Shown in pieces: positions 15,984-41,287 of a DNA stretch of 64,000 nucleotides. The DNA comes from Streptomyces caelestis (GTDB lineage Bacteria; Actinomycetota; Actinomycetes; Streptomycetales; Streptomycetaceae): the NCBI RefSeq assembly GCF_014205255.1, contig NZ_JACHNE010000001.1:124001-188000 (forward strand), written 5' to 3'. The notes beneath the pieces are model-generated. The model did no database searches. It saw nothing but the letters and a program-made list of their open reading frames with translations, and was not told the DNA's origin. Numbering within the stretch: position 1 is the first letter of the stretch; each line of letters opens with the position of its first letter. Both the position numbers and the translations under genes were made by a program.

Positions 15984-18900
15984 ATGACGAGCGGTGCGAA
16001 GAACGGGACGGCCGACGCCGCGACCGGCGACAGCAGGGTCGTGGACACGTTGAAGCGGCTCACCGTCGACCTGCGCCATACCAGGCAGCGGCTTCGGGAC
16101 GTCGAGGAATCGGCCCGTGAGCCGATCGCGATCGTCGGCATGGCCTGTCGTCTCCCCGGCGGGGCCGAGTCCCCCGAGGACCTGTGGCAGCTGGTGGCGG
16201 AGGGCCGGGACGTCATCTCGCCGCTGCCGACCGACCGGGGCTGGGACGAGGACCTGTACGACCCCGATCCGGCGCGGCACGGCACGGTCTACGTCCGGGA
16301 GGGTGGCTTTCTGGACGATCCGGCCGCCTTCGATGCGGCCTTCTTCGGGATGAGTACCCGGGAGGCGCTGGCGACCGACCCGCAGCAGCGGCTGCTGCTG
16401 GAGACCTCATGGGAGGCCGTCGAACGGGCCGGTATCGACCCGGCGTCGCTGCGGGGCAGCCGTACCGGCGTGTTCGCGGGCATCATCTGCCAGGACTACG
16501 CGGCCCGGCTGCGCAACTCCCCGAACGAGTTCGAAGGCCACCTGGGCAACGGCAGCACGGGCAGCGTGGCGTCCGGCCGGGTCGCGTACACGCTCGGCCT
16601 CGAAGGACCCGCCATCAGTATCGACACGGCCTGCTCGTCGTCGCTGGTGGCCCTGCACGAGGCCGCGCAGGCGCTGCGGGCGGGCGAGTGCGATCTGGCC
16701 CTGGCGGGCGGAGTGACAGTGATCGCGTCGCCGCTGTGGCTGGTGCAGTTCAGCCGGCAGCGCGGGCTCGCGCCGGACGCGCGGTGCAAGCCGTTCGCCG
16801 CCGCCGCGGACGGCACGTCGCTCGGCGAGGGCGCCGGGATACTCCTGCTGGAGCGGCTGTCGGACGCGCGCCGGAACGGCCGGCGGGTCCTGGCCGTCAT
16901 CAGGGGTTCCGCGGTCAACCAGGACGGTGCGAGCAGCGGACTGACCGCGCCGAGCGGGCCCGCGCAGCACCGGGTGATCCGGCAGGCCCTGGACCGGGCG
17001 GGGTTGTCGCCCGCGGATGTGGACGCGGTGGAGGCGCACGGCACCGGCACGAAACTGGGCGACCCCGTCGAGGCACAGGCCCTGATCTCCGCCTACGGCC
17101 AGGACCGCCCCGCCGACCGGCCGCTGTGGCTCGGCTCGGTCAAGTCCAACATCGGGCACCCCCAGGCCGCGGCCGGTGTGGCGGGCGTGATCAAGATCGT
17201 GAAGGCGATGGAGCACGGCGTTCTGCCGGGCACCCTGCACGTGGACGCGCCGACCCCGCAGGTGGACTGGTCGGCGGGCGCCGTCGAGCTGCTGGCCGAG
17301 GCCCGGGACTGGCCGGACACGGGCCGCCCGCGCCGGGCCGGCGTCTCGTCGTTCGGCGTCAGTGGAACCAACGCGCACGTCATCCTGGAGCAGCCGGAAC
17401 ACAGCGCCGTGTCCGAATCGCCCGCGGAGGCGGAGCAGGCGTGGACGTGGCCCGGTGGGGTGCCGCGCTCGCTGCCGTGGGTGCTGTCCGGGCGCAGCGG
17501 CGACGCCCTGCGGGCTCAGGCCGAGCGGCTGGCGGCCCATGTGACGGAGCATCCGGAGCTGACGCCCAGGGAGGTGGGGGTCGGGCTGGCGCTGGGCCGG
17601 TCGGTGTTCGAGCACCGGGCGGTGGTCCTCGGCGCGGACCGCGCCGAACTCCTCGCGGGCCTGACGGCCCTGGCGGAGGGCCGCCCGGCGCCCGGGACGT
17701 TCCACGGCCGTGTCACCTCCGACAGCCGTACCGTGCTGGTGCTCTCCGACCACGGTCTGGCGCAGGACATCGACTGGGCGGCCCGGCTCGTGCTGACCTC
17801 GCCGGTGTTCTCCCGGCGGCTGGCGCATTGCCAGCGGGCGCTGGCCGAGGTCGGCGACCACGCGCTGCGCGGCGGTGCCTTCCCGGGGTCCGAACCGTCC
17901 GTGCGGTGGGCTGTGCTGGTGGCGCTCGCTTGGGTGTGGGAGGAGTACGGCGTACGGCCCGCCGCGGTGGTCGGCGAGGGCGTCGGCGAGATCGCGGCGG
18001 CCTGTGTGTCCGGTGCGATCTCCCTCGAGGAGGGCGCACGGGCGGCGGCGCGCGGCACCGGGATGCAGGCCGACGGGGGCCGGATTCCGCTGCTGGGGAC
18101 GTCCTCGACGCCGCTCGACGATGCTGCCCGCACGTTGAGCGCGCGCGGTCACGCGCTGTTCGTGGAGGTCGGTGCCGCCTCGGCTGTCGCCCCCCGTCTC
18201 ACGGCGGCCCTGGAGGGGCACACGGCACGGGTGGTGCTCTCGCCGGTGGGCGGGGCGAGCGGTGCGGACGGGCTGCTGCCCGAGCTGGCCCGGCTGCACG
18301 TGTGCGACACGACCGTGGCCTGGCCCGCGGCCTTCCCCGACGGGAGCCTGACGGGCCGCCTGCCGGCCGATCTGCCGACGTATGCCTTCCAGCGGCGCCG
18401 GTACTGGCTGGACGACCGGCCCCGCACGCTCGACGCGGCCGCGGCGGGGCTCGCGCCCGCGGACCATCCGCTCCTCGGCGCGACCGTGGAACTCCCGGAG
18501 GACGGCGGCCTGTTGTTCACGGGCCGGCTGTCGACGACCGCTCAGCCGTGGCTCGCCGACCACGTGGTGGCGGGCAGCGTGCTGCTGCCGGGCACGGCGG
18601 TGCTGGAGTTGGCCCGGTGGGCGGGGGCCTACGCCGGCTGCGACCGGGTGGCGGAGCTGACCCTGCACAGCCCCCTCGAACTGTCCGCCGGGTCACGCGC
18701 GAGCCGGGCGATCCGGCTCCGGCTGACCGACGCCGACGCCACGGGCCGACGGCGCCTCACCCTGTCCTCCCGGCCCGGCCCGGGCGAGCCGTGGACGCGC
18801 CACGCGACGGGAACCCTCGACGCGGACGGCGCGGACGCGGCGGCACGCCGGTCCGACCTGGTCACCTGGCCGCCCGCGGACGCCCGGGGCGTGGACGTCG

Positions 18901-21362
18901 ACGGCTTCCACCGGCGGGCGCAGGAGCACGGGATCGTGTACGGGCCCGCGTTCCGAGGCCTGCGGGCGGTGTGGCGGCGCGGCGACGAGGTGTTCGCCGA
19001 GGTCGTCCTGCCCGAGGGGACGCAAGCGGAGGCCGGGCGGTACGGAGTGCATCCGGCGCTGCTCGACGCCGCGCTCCAGGCCTGGTACGGGGCGCATCCG
19101 GAGGCGCTGGAGCGGCGGCTGGTGCCGTACGCCTGGCACGGGGTGACGACGGGTGCCACCGGACCGAGCGCGCTGCGGGTGCGGGTCGCGCCCGTGGACG
19201 GTCCGGCACCCGGCGCGAACGACACCGGCACCTCGGTGTCCATGGAGGTCGCCGACGCCGCCGGCGTGCCCGTGGCGGCGGTGGCGGCGCTGCGCCTCAG
19301 GCCCCTGAGCCGGGGACCGGCCGGCACCGCGGACGCGGGCGTGCTGCTGCGCACGCGGTGGATGCCGTACGCCGGGTCGGGCCTGCCGGGCGACGCCCGG
19401 ATGGTCGCCGCGCTCGGGGAGCCGGACGCGCTGCCGGTGACCATCGGTGCCCGGTACGCCGATCTCGCCGCCCTCGGCTCCGCGCTCGCCGCCGGGGCAC
19501 CCGCGCCGGACGTGGTCCTGCTGCCGGTCACCGCGGACGTCGACGGCTCGGATGTCCCGGGAGCCGTGCGTGCGGCGACCGCCGGTGTCCTGGCCGCGCT
19601 GCGGTCCTGGCTCGCCGAGCCGGTGCCGGCCGCGAGCAGGCTTGTGGCGGTGGTGCGGGAGCGGAACGGCGAGGCGGCCCTCGTCGACGACGCCGTACGC
19701 GGGCTGGTCCGCACCGCGCGCACCGAGCACCCGCGCCGGTTCGGGCTGCTGTCCCTCGCTGACGGCGAGGCGCCGACTCCGGAGGTGCTCACGCAGGCGC
19801 TGCGCGCCGTCCGGGAGGAACCGGAGGTCGCCGTCCGGGAGGGCGCGCTGTGGGTGCCGCGCCTGGTGGAGGTGGCGGAAGCACGGCACGAGCGGGACGG
19901 CGAGACACCGGCCCGTGCCGTGGATCCTCACGGCACCGTGCTGATCACCGGGGGGACCGGCACCCTGGGCGGGCTGGTGGCCCGGCGCCTGGCCGCCCGG
20001 GGAGCCCGGCACCTGGTCCTGGCCGGGCGGCGCGGCGAAGCGGCGCCCGGGGCGGCCGAGTTGACGGCGGAGCTGACCGCGCGAGGGGCCGAGGTCACGG
20101 TGATGGCCTGCGACGTGGCCGACGCGGACGCCGTGGCGGCGGTGCTGGACGGCGTGCCCGAGGAGCACCCGCTGACCGTCGTCGTACACGCCGCCGGCGT
20201 GACGGACGACGGGGCCCTCACCTCGCTGACCGACGACCGGCTCGGCACCGTCCTGCGGCCGAAGGTGGACGCCGCCTGGCATCTGCACACGTTGACGCGC
20301 GGGCTGGAACTCGCCGAGTTCGTGACGTTCTCGTCCTCCTCCGGCACCTTCGGCGCCGCCGGGCAGGCGAACTACGCGGCAGCCAACGTCTTCCTCGACG
20401 CCCTCGCCCGGCACCGGCGCGCCCAGGGCCTGCCCGGTCTGTCGCTGGCCTGGGGCCCGTGGGCCGAACACAGCGCGCTGACCGGCGACCTGACGGAGGC
20501 GGACTGGGCGCGCATCGGACGGGACGGTGCCCGTCCTCTGGACACGGGGGACGCTCTCGCTCTCTTCGACACCGCCCGCCTGATCTCGGAGGCCGTCGAG
20601 GAGCCGGTGCTCGTTCCGGTGCGGATCGACCTCGCGCAGGCGCAGCAGCGGAAGGCCGCCGGCCGGCTCCTGCCGCTGCTGCGCTCGCTGGTGGACGGCC
20701 CCGAGACGGCTCCCGCGGCGGCCCTCGGGGCGGAGCGGCAGCCGGGCACCGGCACCGAGGTGACCGACCGGGCGCCGGCGTCCTCCTACGCGGAGCGGGT
20801 GCGGGCGATGCCGGAGGCGGAGCGCAGGCGGGCCCTGCTCGACCTGGTCCGCACGCACACGGCGATGGCGCTGGGCGAGGGGACGGCCGAGGACATCGCC
20901 CCGGACCGGGGCTTCACCGACCTGGGCGTCGACTCCCTGGCCGGACTGGGCCTGCAGGAGAAGCTGCTCGAGGCCACCGGCGTCGATCTGCCGAGCACCG
21001 TCGTCTTCGACCACCCGACCGTCGCCGCGCTCGCCGACCATCTGTGCGCGCAGCTGGGCGGCGCGGCGGACGACGCCGTCTCCGCCGGGCCGGCCCTGGC
21101 CGAGGTGGACCGGCTGGAGGCGTTCCTGGCCTCCTTCGCCGAGACCGCCGGCTCCGAGGCCAGGGAGACGGTCACCCACCGGCTGCGGGACCTGGTGTCC
21201 CGCTGGCCCGGTGGCACGGGACCGGACGACCACGCCGGCACGGACGACGGCGGACCGCAGCCGTCGAATCTGGCGTCGGCGTCCGATGACGAACTGTTCG
21301 AGGTTCTCCAGCAGATGCGCTCCGCCGGAAGCGGAACACCGTCGAACCACCAGCGTCTTTAG
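15984..21362 (+). CDS. Type I PKS module 1: KS - inactive AT - DH - KR - ACP
   Basis: 1,792 residues; GGAAGGG precedes the ATG. An N-terminal docking coiled coil ([20 protein letters not shown]) leads into a complete KS (Cys217 in [21 protein letters not shown]). The AT (about 490-795) is defective: the nucleophile elbow reads GEGVGE, with Gly666 in place of Ser, and the part carrying the second catalytic His is deleted. DH has [10 protein letters not shown] (His860) and LLDAALQ (Asp1028). KR starts at GGTGTLG, has a TDD motif of B-type KRs and Tyr1464. ACP Ser1651 sits in GVDSL. Expected output is an alpha,beta-unsaturated unit, but the extender must come from an AT acting in trans. Confidence 0.92.
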   Translation: MTSGAKNGTADAATGDSRVVDTLKRLTVDLRHTRQRLRDVEESAREPIAIVGMACRLPGGAESPEDLWQLVAEGRDVISPLPTDRGWDEDLYDPDPARHGTVYVREGGFLDDPAAFDAAFFGMSTREALATDPQQRLLLETSWEAVERAGIDPASLRGSRTGVFAGIICQDYAARLRNSPNEFEGHLGNGSTGSVASGRVAYTLGLEGPAISIDTACSSSLVALHEAAQALRAGECDLALAGGVTVIASPLWLVQFSRQRGLAPDARCKPFAAAADGTSLGEGAGILLLERLSDARRNGRRVLAVIRGSAVNQDGASSGLTAPSGPAQHRVIRQALDRAGLSPADVDAVEAHGTGTKLGDPVEAQALISAYGQDRPADRPLWLGSVKSNIGHPQAAAGVAGVIKIVKAMEHGVLPGTLHVDAPTPQVDWSAGAVELLAEARDWPDTGRPRRAGVSSFGVSGTNAHVILEQPEHSAVSESPAEAEQAWTWPGGVPRSLPWVLSGRSGDALRAQAERLAAHVTEHPELTPREVGVGLALGRSVFEHRAVVLGADRAELLAGLTALAEGRPAPGTFHGRVTSDSRTVLVLSDHGLAQDIDWAARLVLTSPVFSRRLAHCQRALAEVGDHALRGGAFPGSEPSVRWAVLVALAWVWEEYGVRPAAVVGEGVGEIAAACVSGAISLEEGARAAARGTGMQADGGRIPLLGTSSTPLDDAARTLSARGHALFVEVGAASAVAPRLTAALEGHTARVVLSPVGGASGADGLLPELARLHVCDTTVAWPAAFPDGSLTGRLPADLPTYAFQRRRYWLDDRPRTLDAAAAGLAPADHPLLGATVELPEDGGLLFTGRLSTTAQPWLADHVVAGSVLLPGTAVLELARWAGAYAGCDRVAELTLHSPLELSAGSRASRAIRLRLTDADATGRRRLTLSSRPGPGEPWTRHATGTLDADGADAAARRSDLVTWPPADARGVDVDGFHRRAQEHGIVYGPAFRGLRAVWRRGDEVFAEVVLPEGTQAEAGRYGVHPALLDAALQAWYGAHPEALERRLVPYAWHGVTTGATGPSALRVRVAPVDGPAPGANDTGTSVSMEVADAAGVPVAAVAALRLRPLSRGPAGTADAGVLLRTRWMPYAGSGLPGDARMVAALGEPDALPVTIGARYADLAALGSALAAGAPAPDVVLLPVTADVDGSDVPGAVRAATAGVLAALRSWLAEPVPAASRLVAVVRERNGEAALVDDAVRGLVRTARTEHPRRFGLLSLADGEAPTPEVLTQALRAVREEPEVAVREGALWVPRLVEVAEARHERDGETPARAVDPHGTVLITGGTGTLGGLVARRLAARGARHLVLAGRRGEAAPGAAELTAELTARGAEVTVMACDVADADAVAAVLDGVPEEHPLTVVVHAAGVTDDGALTSLTDDRLGTVLRPKVDAAWHLHTLTRGLELAEFVTFSSSSGTFGAAGQANYAAANVFLDALARHRRAQGLPGLSLAWGPWAEHSALTGDLTEADWARIGRDGARPLDTGDALALFDTARLISEAVEEPVLVPVRIDLAQAQQRKAAGRLLPLLRSLVDGPETAPAAALGAERQPGTGTEVTDRAPASSYAERVRAMPEAERRRALLDLVRTHTAMALGEGTAEDIAPDRGFTDLGVDSLAGLGLQEKLLEATGVDLPSTVVFDHPTVAALADHLCAQLGGAADDAVSAGPALAEVDRLEAFLASFAETAGSEARETVTHRLRDLVSRWPGGTGPDDHAGTDDGGPQPSNLASASDDELFEVLQQMRSAGSGTPSNHQRL

Positions 21363-21374
21363 GAGCGGGCTCAC

Positions 21375-24300
21375 ATGTCGCAGTCATCGACGTCACCATC
21401 GCGGCAATCGCCTTCCCCGAAGGAGGCGTCGCCGTCGCAGCTGGAGAAGTTCCGCGAGCACCTGCGCTGGGCCACCGCCGAACTGAGCGAGGCGCGGCGC
21501 CGGGTGGCCGAGCTGGAGGAGGCCGACCGCGAGCCCGTCGCGATCGTGGGCATGGCATGCCGGTTCCCCGGCGGCGTCGACTCCCCCGAGTCCCTGTGGC
21601 GGCTGGTCACGCAGGGCGGGGACGCCATCGGCGCGGTGCCGGCCGAACGGCACTGGTCCGCCGAGGAGTGCCACGACCGCGACGGTGAGCGGCCCGGCAC
21701 CTCCCACCTCTGGGAAGGCGGCTTTCTGGACCATGCGGCCGACTTCGACCCGGCGTTCTTCGGGGTCAGCCCACGCGAGGCCCTCGCCATGGACCCGCAG
21801 CAGCGACTGCTGCTGGAGGTGTCGTGGGAGGCGTTCGAACGCGTTGGCATCGACCCGACGACGCTGCGCGGCACGCGCGTCGGCGTGTACGCGGGGCTGA
21901 TGTACCACGACTACGCCGGCCGCGCGGGGCAGGCGGACGAGGACGCCGCCGGTTTCCTGAGCAGCGGCAACTGGGGCAGCGTCGCCTCCGGCCGGATCTC
22001 CTACACGCTGGGCCTGGAGGGACCGGCCGTCACCGTCGACACCGCCTGCTCGTCCTCGCTGGTCGCCCTGCACCTGGCCGTGCAGGCGGTGCGGCGCGGC
22101 GAGTGCGCCATGGCGCTGGCGGGCGGTGTGACCGTGATGGCCACGCCGGTCACCTTCGCCGGTTTCAGCCGTCTGGGCGGGCTGGCACCCGACGGGCGCA
22201 TCAAGTCCTTCGCGGCCTGCGCCGACGGTACGACATGGAGCGAGGGCGCCGGCATGCTGGTCGTCGAACGGCTGTCGGACGCGCGACGGGCCGGACACCG
22301 GGTCCTCGCCGTCGTCCGCGGCTCCGCGGTCAACCAGGACGGTGCGACGAGCAGCCTGTCCGCTCCGAACGGTCCCTCGCAGCAGCGGGTCATCCGGGCC
22401 GCGCTGGCCGAGGCCCGGCTCTCCCCCGCCCTGGTGGACGCGGTGGAGGCGCACGGTACGGGCACGAAACTGGGTGACCCCATCGAGGCGCAGGCGCTGC
22501 TCGCCACGTACGGGCAGAACCGCCGACTGCCTTTGTACCTGGGCTCGTTGAAGTCCAACATCGGGCACGCGCAGGCCGCCGCCGGTGTCGGCGGCGTCAT
22601 CAAGATGGTCATGGCGATGCGCCACGGCATCCTGCCCAGGACGCTGCACGTGGACGCGCCGACCCCCCACGTCGACTGGTCGGCGGGCAAGGTGGAGCTG
22701 CTCACCGAGCAGCGCGACTGGCCCGCCACGGACCGGCCCCGCCGCGGAGCGGTCTCCTCCTTCGGCGTCAGCGGCACCAACGCGCACGTGGTGCTGGAGC
22801 AGGCGCCCGCCGAGACCCCACAAGCGGCGGGCGAACCCGCCGCGCCGGTGGTGCCGCTGGTACTGTCCGCCCGCGACACCGCCGCCCTGCACGCCCAGGC
22901 CGAGCGCCTGGCCGCCCATGTCGGCGACGGCCCGTCGGACGTACGCGCCACCGCCCGCGCCCTGGTGACGGGGCGCTCCGCGTTCGACCACCGGGCCGTG
23001 GTCCTCGGCCGGGACCGGGACGAACTGCTCGCCGGCCTGCGGGCGCTGGCGGCCGGGTCCGAGACCCCCGGCGTCGTCACCGGACAGGGCTCGCATGAGC
23101 GTCCGGTGTTCGTCTTCCCGGGCCAGGGCTCGCAGTGGGTCGGCATGGCCGCCGAACTGCTGGACACCTCCGAGGTGTTCGCCCGGTCCATCGCCGACTG
23201 CGAGGCCGCCCTCGCCCCGTACGTCGACTGGTCCCTCACCGAAGTCCTGGGCAGCGGTGAACAGCTGGCCCGGGTCGACGTCGTGCAGCCCGCCCTGTTC
23301 TCGGTGATGGTCTCCCTCGCCGCCCTGTGGCGCTCCCTCGGCATCGAACCCGCCGCCGTCATCGGCCACTCCCAGGGCGAGATCGCCGCCGCCGTGGTGG
23401 CAGGCGCGCTCACTCTGGAGGACGGCGCCAAGGTCGCGGCCCTGCGCAGCCGGGCCATCCTCAAGCTCGCCGGACACGGCGGCATGGTCTCCCTCCCCCT
23501 CCCCCGCGACCAGGCAACCGGCCTCATCGCCCCCTGGCGCGAGCAGATCAGCGTCGCCGCCCACAACAGTCCCACCGCCACCGTCGTCGCGGGCGACACC
23601 CAGGCACTCGGCGAACTCCTCGCCCACTGCGAGCAGAAGCAGATCCGCGCCCGCCGCATCGACGTCGACTACGCCTCCCACACCCCGCACGTCGGAGCCA
23701 TCGAGGAGGAGCTCGCCCGCCTCCTCGCGGGCATCACCCCCCGAACCAGCACGATGCCCTTCTACTCCACAGTCACCGGCGAACTCATCGACACCGCCGG
23801 AATGGACGCCGGCTACTGGTACGCCAACCTCCGCCGGACCGTCCGCCTCACCGACGCCCTCCACACCGCAGTCGCCGCGGGCCACACGGCCTACATCGAG
23901 TGCAGCCCCCACCCCGTCCTCACCCCCGGGATCGACGAGGTCCTGGAAGAAGCCGACGCCTTCACCGTGGGTTCCCTGCGCCGCGACGAGGGCGGCTGGA
24001 TCCGCTTCCTCACCTGTGCCGCCCACGCCCACACCCACGGCCTGCACGTCGACTGGACCACCGTCCTCGGAACCGGCGGCCGTGACCCCGACCTCCCCAC
24101 CTATCCCTTCCAGCGCAGGCCCTACTGGCTGGACGCCTCGCCCAGCGCCACCGCCGACGTCCGCGCCGCCGGACTCGACCCCGCCGACCATCCCCTGCTC
24201 GGCGCCACGCTCACCCTCGCCGACGACGAGGTGGTACTGGCCGGCAGGCTGTCGCTGAAGACGCAGCCGTGGCTCGCCGATCACACCGTGTGGGGCACGG

Positions 24301-27300
24301 CCCTGGTGCCCGGAACGGCGCTGGTGGACCTCGCCGTACGGGCCGCCGACCAGGTCGGGTGCACGGTCCTGGAGGAACTGACGCTCCAGGCGCCGCTCGT
24401 CCTGCCCGAGGACCAAGTCCTGCGGCTTCAGGTCACGGTCGGCGGCGCCGATGACAGCGGCCGACGGCCGGTGGGCATCCGCTCACGGCCGGAGCGGGCG
24501 GCGGCCGACGTGCCCTGGACAAGCCATGCGACCGGCTTGGTGTCCCCCGGCGCCGCGCGGCCGGACTGGGATCTGGCGCAGTGGCCGCCGGCCGGTGCGC
24601 AGCCGGTGGATCTGACCGGGCTGTACCCGCGGCTCGCCGATAGCGGGCTCGGCTACGGGCCGGTGTTCCAGGGGCTGCGTGCGCTGTGGCGGCGTGGGGA
24701 CGAGCTGTTCGCCGAGGCCGTGCTCCCGCGGCAGCAGCACACTGCGGCCGGCGCCTACGGGATCCACCCGGCGCTGCTCGACGCGGCGCTGCACGGCAGT
24801 CTCGCCGGGGGCGTCGACACGGTCCGGTTGCCGTTCTCGTGGGCGGGCGTCTCGCTGTACGCGACGGGTGCCACCGCCCTGCGCGTACGCCTCGTTCCCC
24901 GGGGCGAGGAAGGGCTTTCGCTGGCCGTCGCGGACCAGGCCGGGGTTCCGGTCGCCGAGGTGGACTCGCTGGTGACCCGGGCGGTGAGCGAGGAGCAGCT
25001 CGACGCCGCCCGCGCCCAGGAGCGGAACCCGCTGCTGACCATGGAGTGGCCCGGCCTTCCGCTCCCGGGCAGCGAGCCGGACCAGGTGATCGTCCTCGGC
25101 TCGGACGACCTGGACCTGGGTTTCGAAACGTGCGCCGACCTCGACGCCCTGGCAGCGGCAGCCCCCGCGGCGACGGTGGTGCTGACCTGCGCGCCCCCGG
25201 CGGCGGAGCCCGGCGCGGGCACGGCCGCGGCCGCGCGCGCCGAGGTGCGCCGCGTGCTCGGCGTCGTGCAGCGGTGGCTGACGGACGAGCGGTTCGCCGA
25301 GGGGACGCTGGCCGTGGTCACCCGGGGCGCGGTCGCGACGGGCGACGGCGAGAGTGTGCGGGACCTGGTGCACGCACCGCTGTGGGGTCTGCTGCGCTCG
25401 GCGCAGTCCGAGAGCCCGGGCCGGTTCGTGCTGGCCGACGTGGACGGGCGCGAGTCCTCGCGTGCCGTGCTGCGCCACGCCCTGGCGTCCGGTGAGTCAC
25501 AACTCGCGCTGCGCGGCGGGCGGTTGTCGGTGCCGCGGCTGGAACGGGCCTCGGCGGGGCGGGCGCTGCGGCCGCCGGCGGACGGCTCGACGTGGCGGCT
25601 GGACACCGCGGGCAAGGGCACGCTGGAGAACCTCGCTCTGCTGCCGTGTCCGGAGGCGTCGGCGCCGCTCGCCCCGGGGCAGGTGCGGCTCTCGGTGCGG
25701 GCGTCCGGCATCAACTTCCGCGACGTACTGTTGGGCCTCGGGGTGGTCGACCAGAACGTGATGGGCGGCGAGGCCGCGGGCGTGGTCCTGGAGGTGGCGC
25801 CGGACGTCACGGACCTGGCCCCCGGGGAGCGGGTGATGGGCCTGGTCCGGGGCTCGTTCGGCCCGGTCGCGGTCGTCGACCGCCGGCTGCTCGTGCCGCT
25901 GCCGGAGCACTGGACGTACGCCGACGGCGCCTCGGTGCCGGTCGCGTTCCTGACCGCGTACCTCGGCCTGGTCGATCTGGCGAAGCTGCGCGCCGGTGAG
26001 TCGGTGCTGATCCACGCGGCCACCGGCGGTGTGGGACTGGCCGCGCTGCAACTGGCCCGGCATCTGGGCGCCGAGGTGTTCGCGACGGCCGGCCCGGCCA
26101 AGTGGGAGACGCTGCGCGCGCTGGGCGTGCCCGAGGAGCGGATCGCCTCGTCCCGGTCGCCGGCCTTCGAGGAGCGGATCCGGGCGGCGGCCGGGGAGCG
26201 CGGGGTGGACGTCGTACTGAACTCGCTCACGGGCGAGTTCGTGGACGCCTCGCTGCGGCTGCTCACCTCCGACGGCGGCCGGTTCCTGGAGATGGGCAAG
26301 ACCGACATCCGTCACGCCGGGCAGGTCGCGGCCGACCACCCCCGCGTCTCGTACCTCTGGTACGACCTTGTCTCGGCCGACGTCGGGCACGTCGGCCGGA
26401 TGCTGGCCGAGCTGACGCCGCTGTTCCACAGCGGAGCGCTGCGGCCGATCCCGACGTCGGCCTGGGACGTCCGGCGCGCCCTGGACGCCTTCCGCTTCAT
26501 GAGCCAGGCCCGGCACGTCGGCAAGCTGGTGCTCACCATGCCGCCTGCCGCGCTCGACCCGAACGGCACGGTGCTGGTGACCGGCGGTACGGGCGTGCTG
26601 GGCGGGCTGGTGGCGCGCCGGCTCGTCACCGAGCACGGCGTACGGCACCTGCTGCTGCTCGGCCGCCGCGGCCCCGAAGCCGAAGGCATCGACGCGCTGC
26701 GCGCCGAACTGGCCTCGGCGGGCGCGGAGGTGACCGTCGTGGCCTGCGACAGCGCCGATCGCGAGGCGCTCGCGGCCGTCCTGGCCGATGTGCCGCGCGG
26801 GCACCCGCTCACCGGCGTCGTGCACGCGGCCGGTGTCCTCGACGACGCCATGCTGGGCTCGCTGACGCCCGAACAGGTCGACGCGGTGCTGCGGCCCAAG
26901 GTGGACGCCGCCTGGCACCTGCACGAGCTGACCCGGGACATGGATCTGGCCGCCTTCGTCCTGTTCTCCTCGGCGGCGGCCGCGCTGGGCACCCCGGGGC
27001 AGGGCAACTACGCGGCGGCCAACGCCTTCCTCGACGCCCTCGCGGAGCAGCGGCGGGCCCAGGGCCTGCCCGGTGTCTCGGTGGCCTGGGGCCTGTGGGA
27101 GCGGGCGAGCGGGATGACCGGCCACCTGGACGCGGGCGATCTGGCACGGCTGCGCCGGGCCGGGATGAGCGCGCTGACCGACGCCGAGGGGCTGGACCTG
27201 TTCGACGCGGCGCTGACGGCGGACCGGGCGCAGGTGGTGGCGGTGGGGCTGGACGTCGGCGCCATCGGCGCGTCGGACACCGTCCATCCCCTGCTGCGGC

Positions 27301-27893
27301 ACCTGGCCGGCGCCCCGGCCCGGCGCGCGGTGGCGGCCACGGCCGGACCGGCGGACGGGGAGCCTGGCGGGCAGGCCGTGCGGGACCGGATGGCCGCGCT
27401 GCCGGCCGCGGAGCGCGGCCGGATGGTGCTGGATCTCGTGCGCGATCAGGCGGCCCTCGTCCTCGGCCACGAGACGAGCGCGGCGATCGGCCCCGACCAG
27501 GCGTTCAAGGAGCTCGGCTTCGACTCCCTCACGGCGGTGGAGCTGCGCAACCGCCTGAACACGGCGACCGGTCTGCGGCTGCCGGCGACGCTGATCTTCG
27601 ACCACCCGACGGCGACGGCCCTGGGCGAGCACCTGCTGCGCGAGCTGGACCCCGACCCGGCACCGCAGGCGCGGACAGACGTCACCGACAACGACGTACG
27701 CCGGCTGCTCGCCACGATCCCGCCGGCCAGGTTGCGGGAGTCCGGTCTGCTGGCGGCCCTGCTGGAGCTGGCCGGGCGGGCCGAGGAGGCGTCCGGCGGC
27801 CCGGCGCCCGCGGGGGGCGGCGACCCGGACGACGTCGACGACCTGGACACGGACGACCTCATCGAGCTGGCACTCGACACGGGCGAGCAGTGA
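21375..27893 (+). CDS. Type I PKS module 2: KS - AT(methylmalonyl) - DH - ER - KR - ACP
   Basis: 2,172 residues, 12 bp after module 1; TTTAGGAG lies ten bases upstream of the ATG. Docking coiled coil at residues 20-50; KS Cys225; AT Ser666 in GHSQG and Y766-A-S-H769, the methylmalonyl signature; DH His970 ([10 protein letters not shown]) and Asp1136; ER from about 1408 to 1725 with [17 protein letters not shown] as its NADPH loop; KR with [11 protein letters not shown] (B type) and Tyr1879; ACP Ser2051 in GFDSL. It adds a fully reduced, alpha-methyl unit. The ER has Val where a Tyr is associated with 2S methyl groups, hinting at 2R. Parts of its KS-AT are nearly identical in DNA to module 4. 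Confidence 0.95.
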   Translation: MSQSSTSPSRQSPSPKEASPSQLEKFREHLRWATAELSEARRRVAELEEADREPVAIVGMACRFPGGVDSPESLWRLVTQGGDAIGAVPAERHWSAEECHDRDGERPGTSHLWEGGFLDHAADFDPAFFGVSPREALAMDPQQRLLLEVSWEAFERVGIDPTTLRGTRVGVYAGLMYHDYAGRAGQADEDAAGFLSSGNWGSVASGRISYTLGLEGPAVTVDTACSSSLVALHLAVQAVRRGECAMALAGGVTVMATPVTFAGFSRLGGLAPDGRIKSFAACADGTTWSEGAGMLVVERLSDARRAGHRVLAVVRGSAVNQDGATSSLSAPNGPSQQRVIRAALAEARLSPALVDAVEAHGTGTKLGDPIEAQALLATYGQNRRLPLYLGSLKSNIGHAQAAAGVGGVIKMVMAMRHGILPRTLHVDAPTPHVDWSAGKVELLTEQRDWPATDRPRRGAVSSFGVSGTNAHVVLEQAPAETPQAAGEPAAPVVPLVLSARDTAALHAQAERLAAHVGDGPSDVRATARALVTGRSAFDHRAVVLGRDRDELLAGLRALAAGSETPGVVTGQGSHERPVFVFPGQGSQWVGMAAELLDTSEVFARSIADCEAALAPYVDWSLTEVLGSGEQLARVDVVQPALFSVMVSLAALWRSLGIEPAAVIGHSQGEIAAAVVAGALTLEDGAKVAALRSRAILKLAGHGGMVSLPLPRDQATGLIAPWREQISVAAHNSPTATVVAGDTQALGELLAHCEQKQIRARRIDVDYASHTPHVGAIEEELARLLAGITPRTSTMPFYSTVTGELIDTAGMDAGYWYANLRRTVRLTDALHTAVAAGHTAYIECSPHPVLTPGIDEVLEEADAFTVGSLRRDEGGWIRFLTCAAHAHTHGLHVDWTTVLGTGGRDPDLPTYPFQRRPYWLDASPSATADVRAAGLDPADHPLLGATLTLADDEVVLAGRLSLKTQPWLADHTVWGTALVPGTALVDLAVRAADQVGCTVLEELTLQAPLVLPEDQVLRLQVTVGGADDSGRRPVGIRSRPERAAADVPWTSHATGLVSPGAARPDWDLAQWPPAGAQPVDLTGLYPRLADSGLGYGPVFQGLRALWRRGDELFAEAVLPRQQHTAAGAYGIHPALLDAALHGSLAGGVDTVRLPFSWAGVSLYATGATALRVRLVPRGEEGLSLAVADQAGVPVAEVDSLVTRAVSEEQLDAARAQERNPLLTMEWPGLPLPGSEPDQVIVLGSDDLDLGFETCADLDALAAAAPAATVVLTCAPPAAEPGAGTAAAARAEVRRVLGVVQRWLTDERFAEGTLAVVTRGAVATGDGESVRDLVHAPLWGLLRSAQSESPGRFVLADVDGRESSRAVLRHALASGESQLALRGGRLSVPRLERASAGRALRPPADGSTWRLDTAGKGTLENLALLPCPEASAPLAPGQVRLSVRASGINFRDVLLGLGVVDQNVMGGEAAGVVLEVAPDVTDLAPGERVMGLVRGSFGPVAVVDRRLLVPLPEHWTYADGASVPVAFLTAYLGLVDLAKLRAGESVLIHAATGGVGLAALQLARHLGAEVFATAGPAKWETLRALGVPEERIASSRSPAFEERIRAAAGERGVDVVLNSLTGEFVDASLRLLTSDGGRFLEMGKTDIRHAGQVAADHPRVSYLWYDLVSADVGHVGRMLAELTPLFHSGALRPIPTSAWDVRRALDAFRFMSQARHVGKLVLTMPPAALDPNGTVLVTGGTGVLGGLVARRLVTEHGVRHLLLLGRRGPEAEGIDALRAELASAGAEVTVVACDSADREALAAVLADVPRGHPLTGVVHAAGVLDDAMLGSLTPEQVDAVLRPKVDAAWHLHELTRDMDLAAFVLFSSAAAALGTPGQGNYAAANAFLDALAEQRRAQGLPGVSVAWGLWERASGMTGHLDAGDLARLRRAGMSALTDAEGLDLFDAALTADRAQVVAVGLDVGAIGASDTVHPLLRHLAGAPARRAVAATAGPADGEPGGQAVRDRMAALPAAERGRMVLDLVRDQAALVLGHETSAAIGPDQAFKELGFDSLTAVELRNRLNTATGLRLPATLIFDHPTATALGEHLLRELDPDPAPQARTDVTDNDVRRLLATIPPARLRESGLLAALLELAGRAEEASGGPAPAGGGDPDDVDDLDTDDLIELALDTGEQ
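22476..22846 (+). repeat. Near-identical DNA block A shared by modules 2 and 4 (copy 1)
   Basis: 371 bp covering the end of KS and the KS-AT linker match 34816-35186 with a single mismatch (G at 22553, A at 34893) by line-by-line comparison. Flanking sequence diverges sharply, including at synonymous sites. Confidence 0.93.
23100..23395 (+). repeat. Near-identical DNA blocks B and C shared by modules 2 and 4 (copy 1)
   Basis: Within the AT, 23100-23240 matches 35446-35586 with one mismatch, and 23277-23395 matches 35623-35741 with none. The 36 bp between them differ. Block C includes the GHSQG nucleophile elbow. Confidence 0.92.
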
Positions 27894-27940
27894 GGCGCGG
27901 AGGACTGCGGAGAACGACCATGATCGGAGAAGGAATCCCT

Positions 27941-33733
<5,793 letters not shown>

Positions 33734-33762
33734 CCGTGCGGAGAAGAGAGGACAGCTCAACC

Positions 33763-40683
<6,921 letters not shown>

Positions 40684-40732
40684 CCCTCACCGGCCTCCCC
40701 ACCTCCGCAGGCTCCGGAAGGACGGCCCCCCG

Positions 40733-41233
40733 ATGCCCACCCGCTGGTACCCGGTCGAAGAGGCTGACGACTCGCTCCTGGCCACCGCGTCCCTCCGCAT
40801 GACGCGCTCCGTCGACATCCCCCACCCGGCCGAGGAGACCTGGGCGGCGCTGACCGACGACACGGGCCCGGCGCACTGGACGAAGGGCGTGAAGCGGCTG
40901 ACGTGGACCTCTCCCCGGCCGTTCGGGGTCGGTACGACCCGGGAGGTCGAGACCGTCGGAGGCTTCGTCCTGCGCGAGCGCTTCTACCGCTGGGAGGAAG
41001 GACACCGCAAGACGTTCACCGTCGTCGCGAGTACCCGCGACGTCTTCCGGCACCTCGTGGAGGACTACGTCGTGGAGTCCACCCCGGACGGCTCCCGGCT
41101 CACCTGGCAGTGGGCCGGCGACCTGAACCGCCCGTGGTCCCACCTGAGGCACGTGCTGAAGCGGGTCGTTCTGGAACCGACGGCCCGCTCCCACATCGAC
41201 GGGCTGCCGGCCCACATGGCGGCCGACCGCTGA
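40733..41233 (+). CDS. SRPBCC-family polyketide cyclase-like protein
   Basis: 166 residues, 49 bp after the last PKS gene with AAGGA ten bases before the ATG. The START-like fold is suggested by MTRSVDIPHPAEETWAAL, GPAHWTKGVKRLTW, TREVETVGGFVLRERFYRWE and SRLTWQWAGDL. SRPBCC proteins bind hydrophobic ligands, and several act as polyketide cyclases. Between a TE that should release a beta,delta-diketo acid and an AsnB-type amidotransferase, the likely role is closing the amidated chain to a pyridone/pyridinol ring, as proposed for the piericidin pathway, whose cluster also pairs a small cyclase-like protein with an amidotransferase. The reaction is inferred from context. Confidence 0.8.
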   Translation: MPTRWYPVEEADDSLLATASLRMTRSVDIPHPAEETWAALTDDTGPAHWTKGVKRLTWTSPRPFGVGTTREVETVGGFVLRERFYRWEEGHRKTFTVVASTRDVFRHLVEDYVVESTPDGSRLTWQWAGDLNRPWSHLRHVLKRVVLEPTARSHIDGLPAHMAADR

Positions 41234-41287
41234 CACCCGCGCGAGCCGGACCACCACCGAACACGACAACAGCGAGAGAGGACCCAC

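Noticed and set aside
26102..27919. In-frame extension upstream of the module 3 PKS start
   Set aside because: It overlaps the ER, KR and ACP coding region of module 2 in another frame and has shadow composition; the real start has a ribosome site and a docking helix at 27941.
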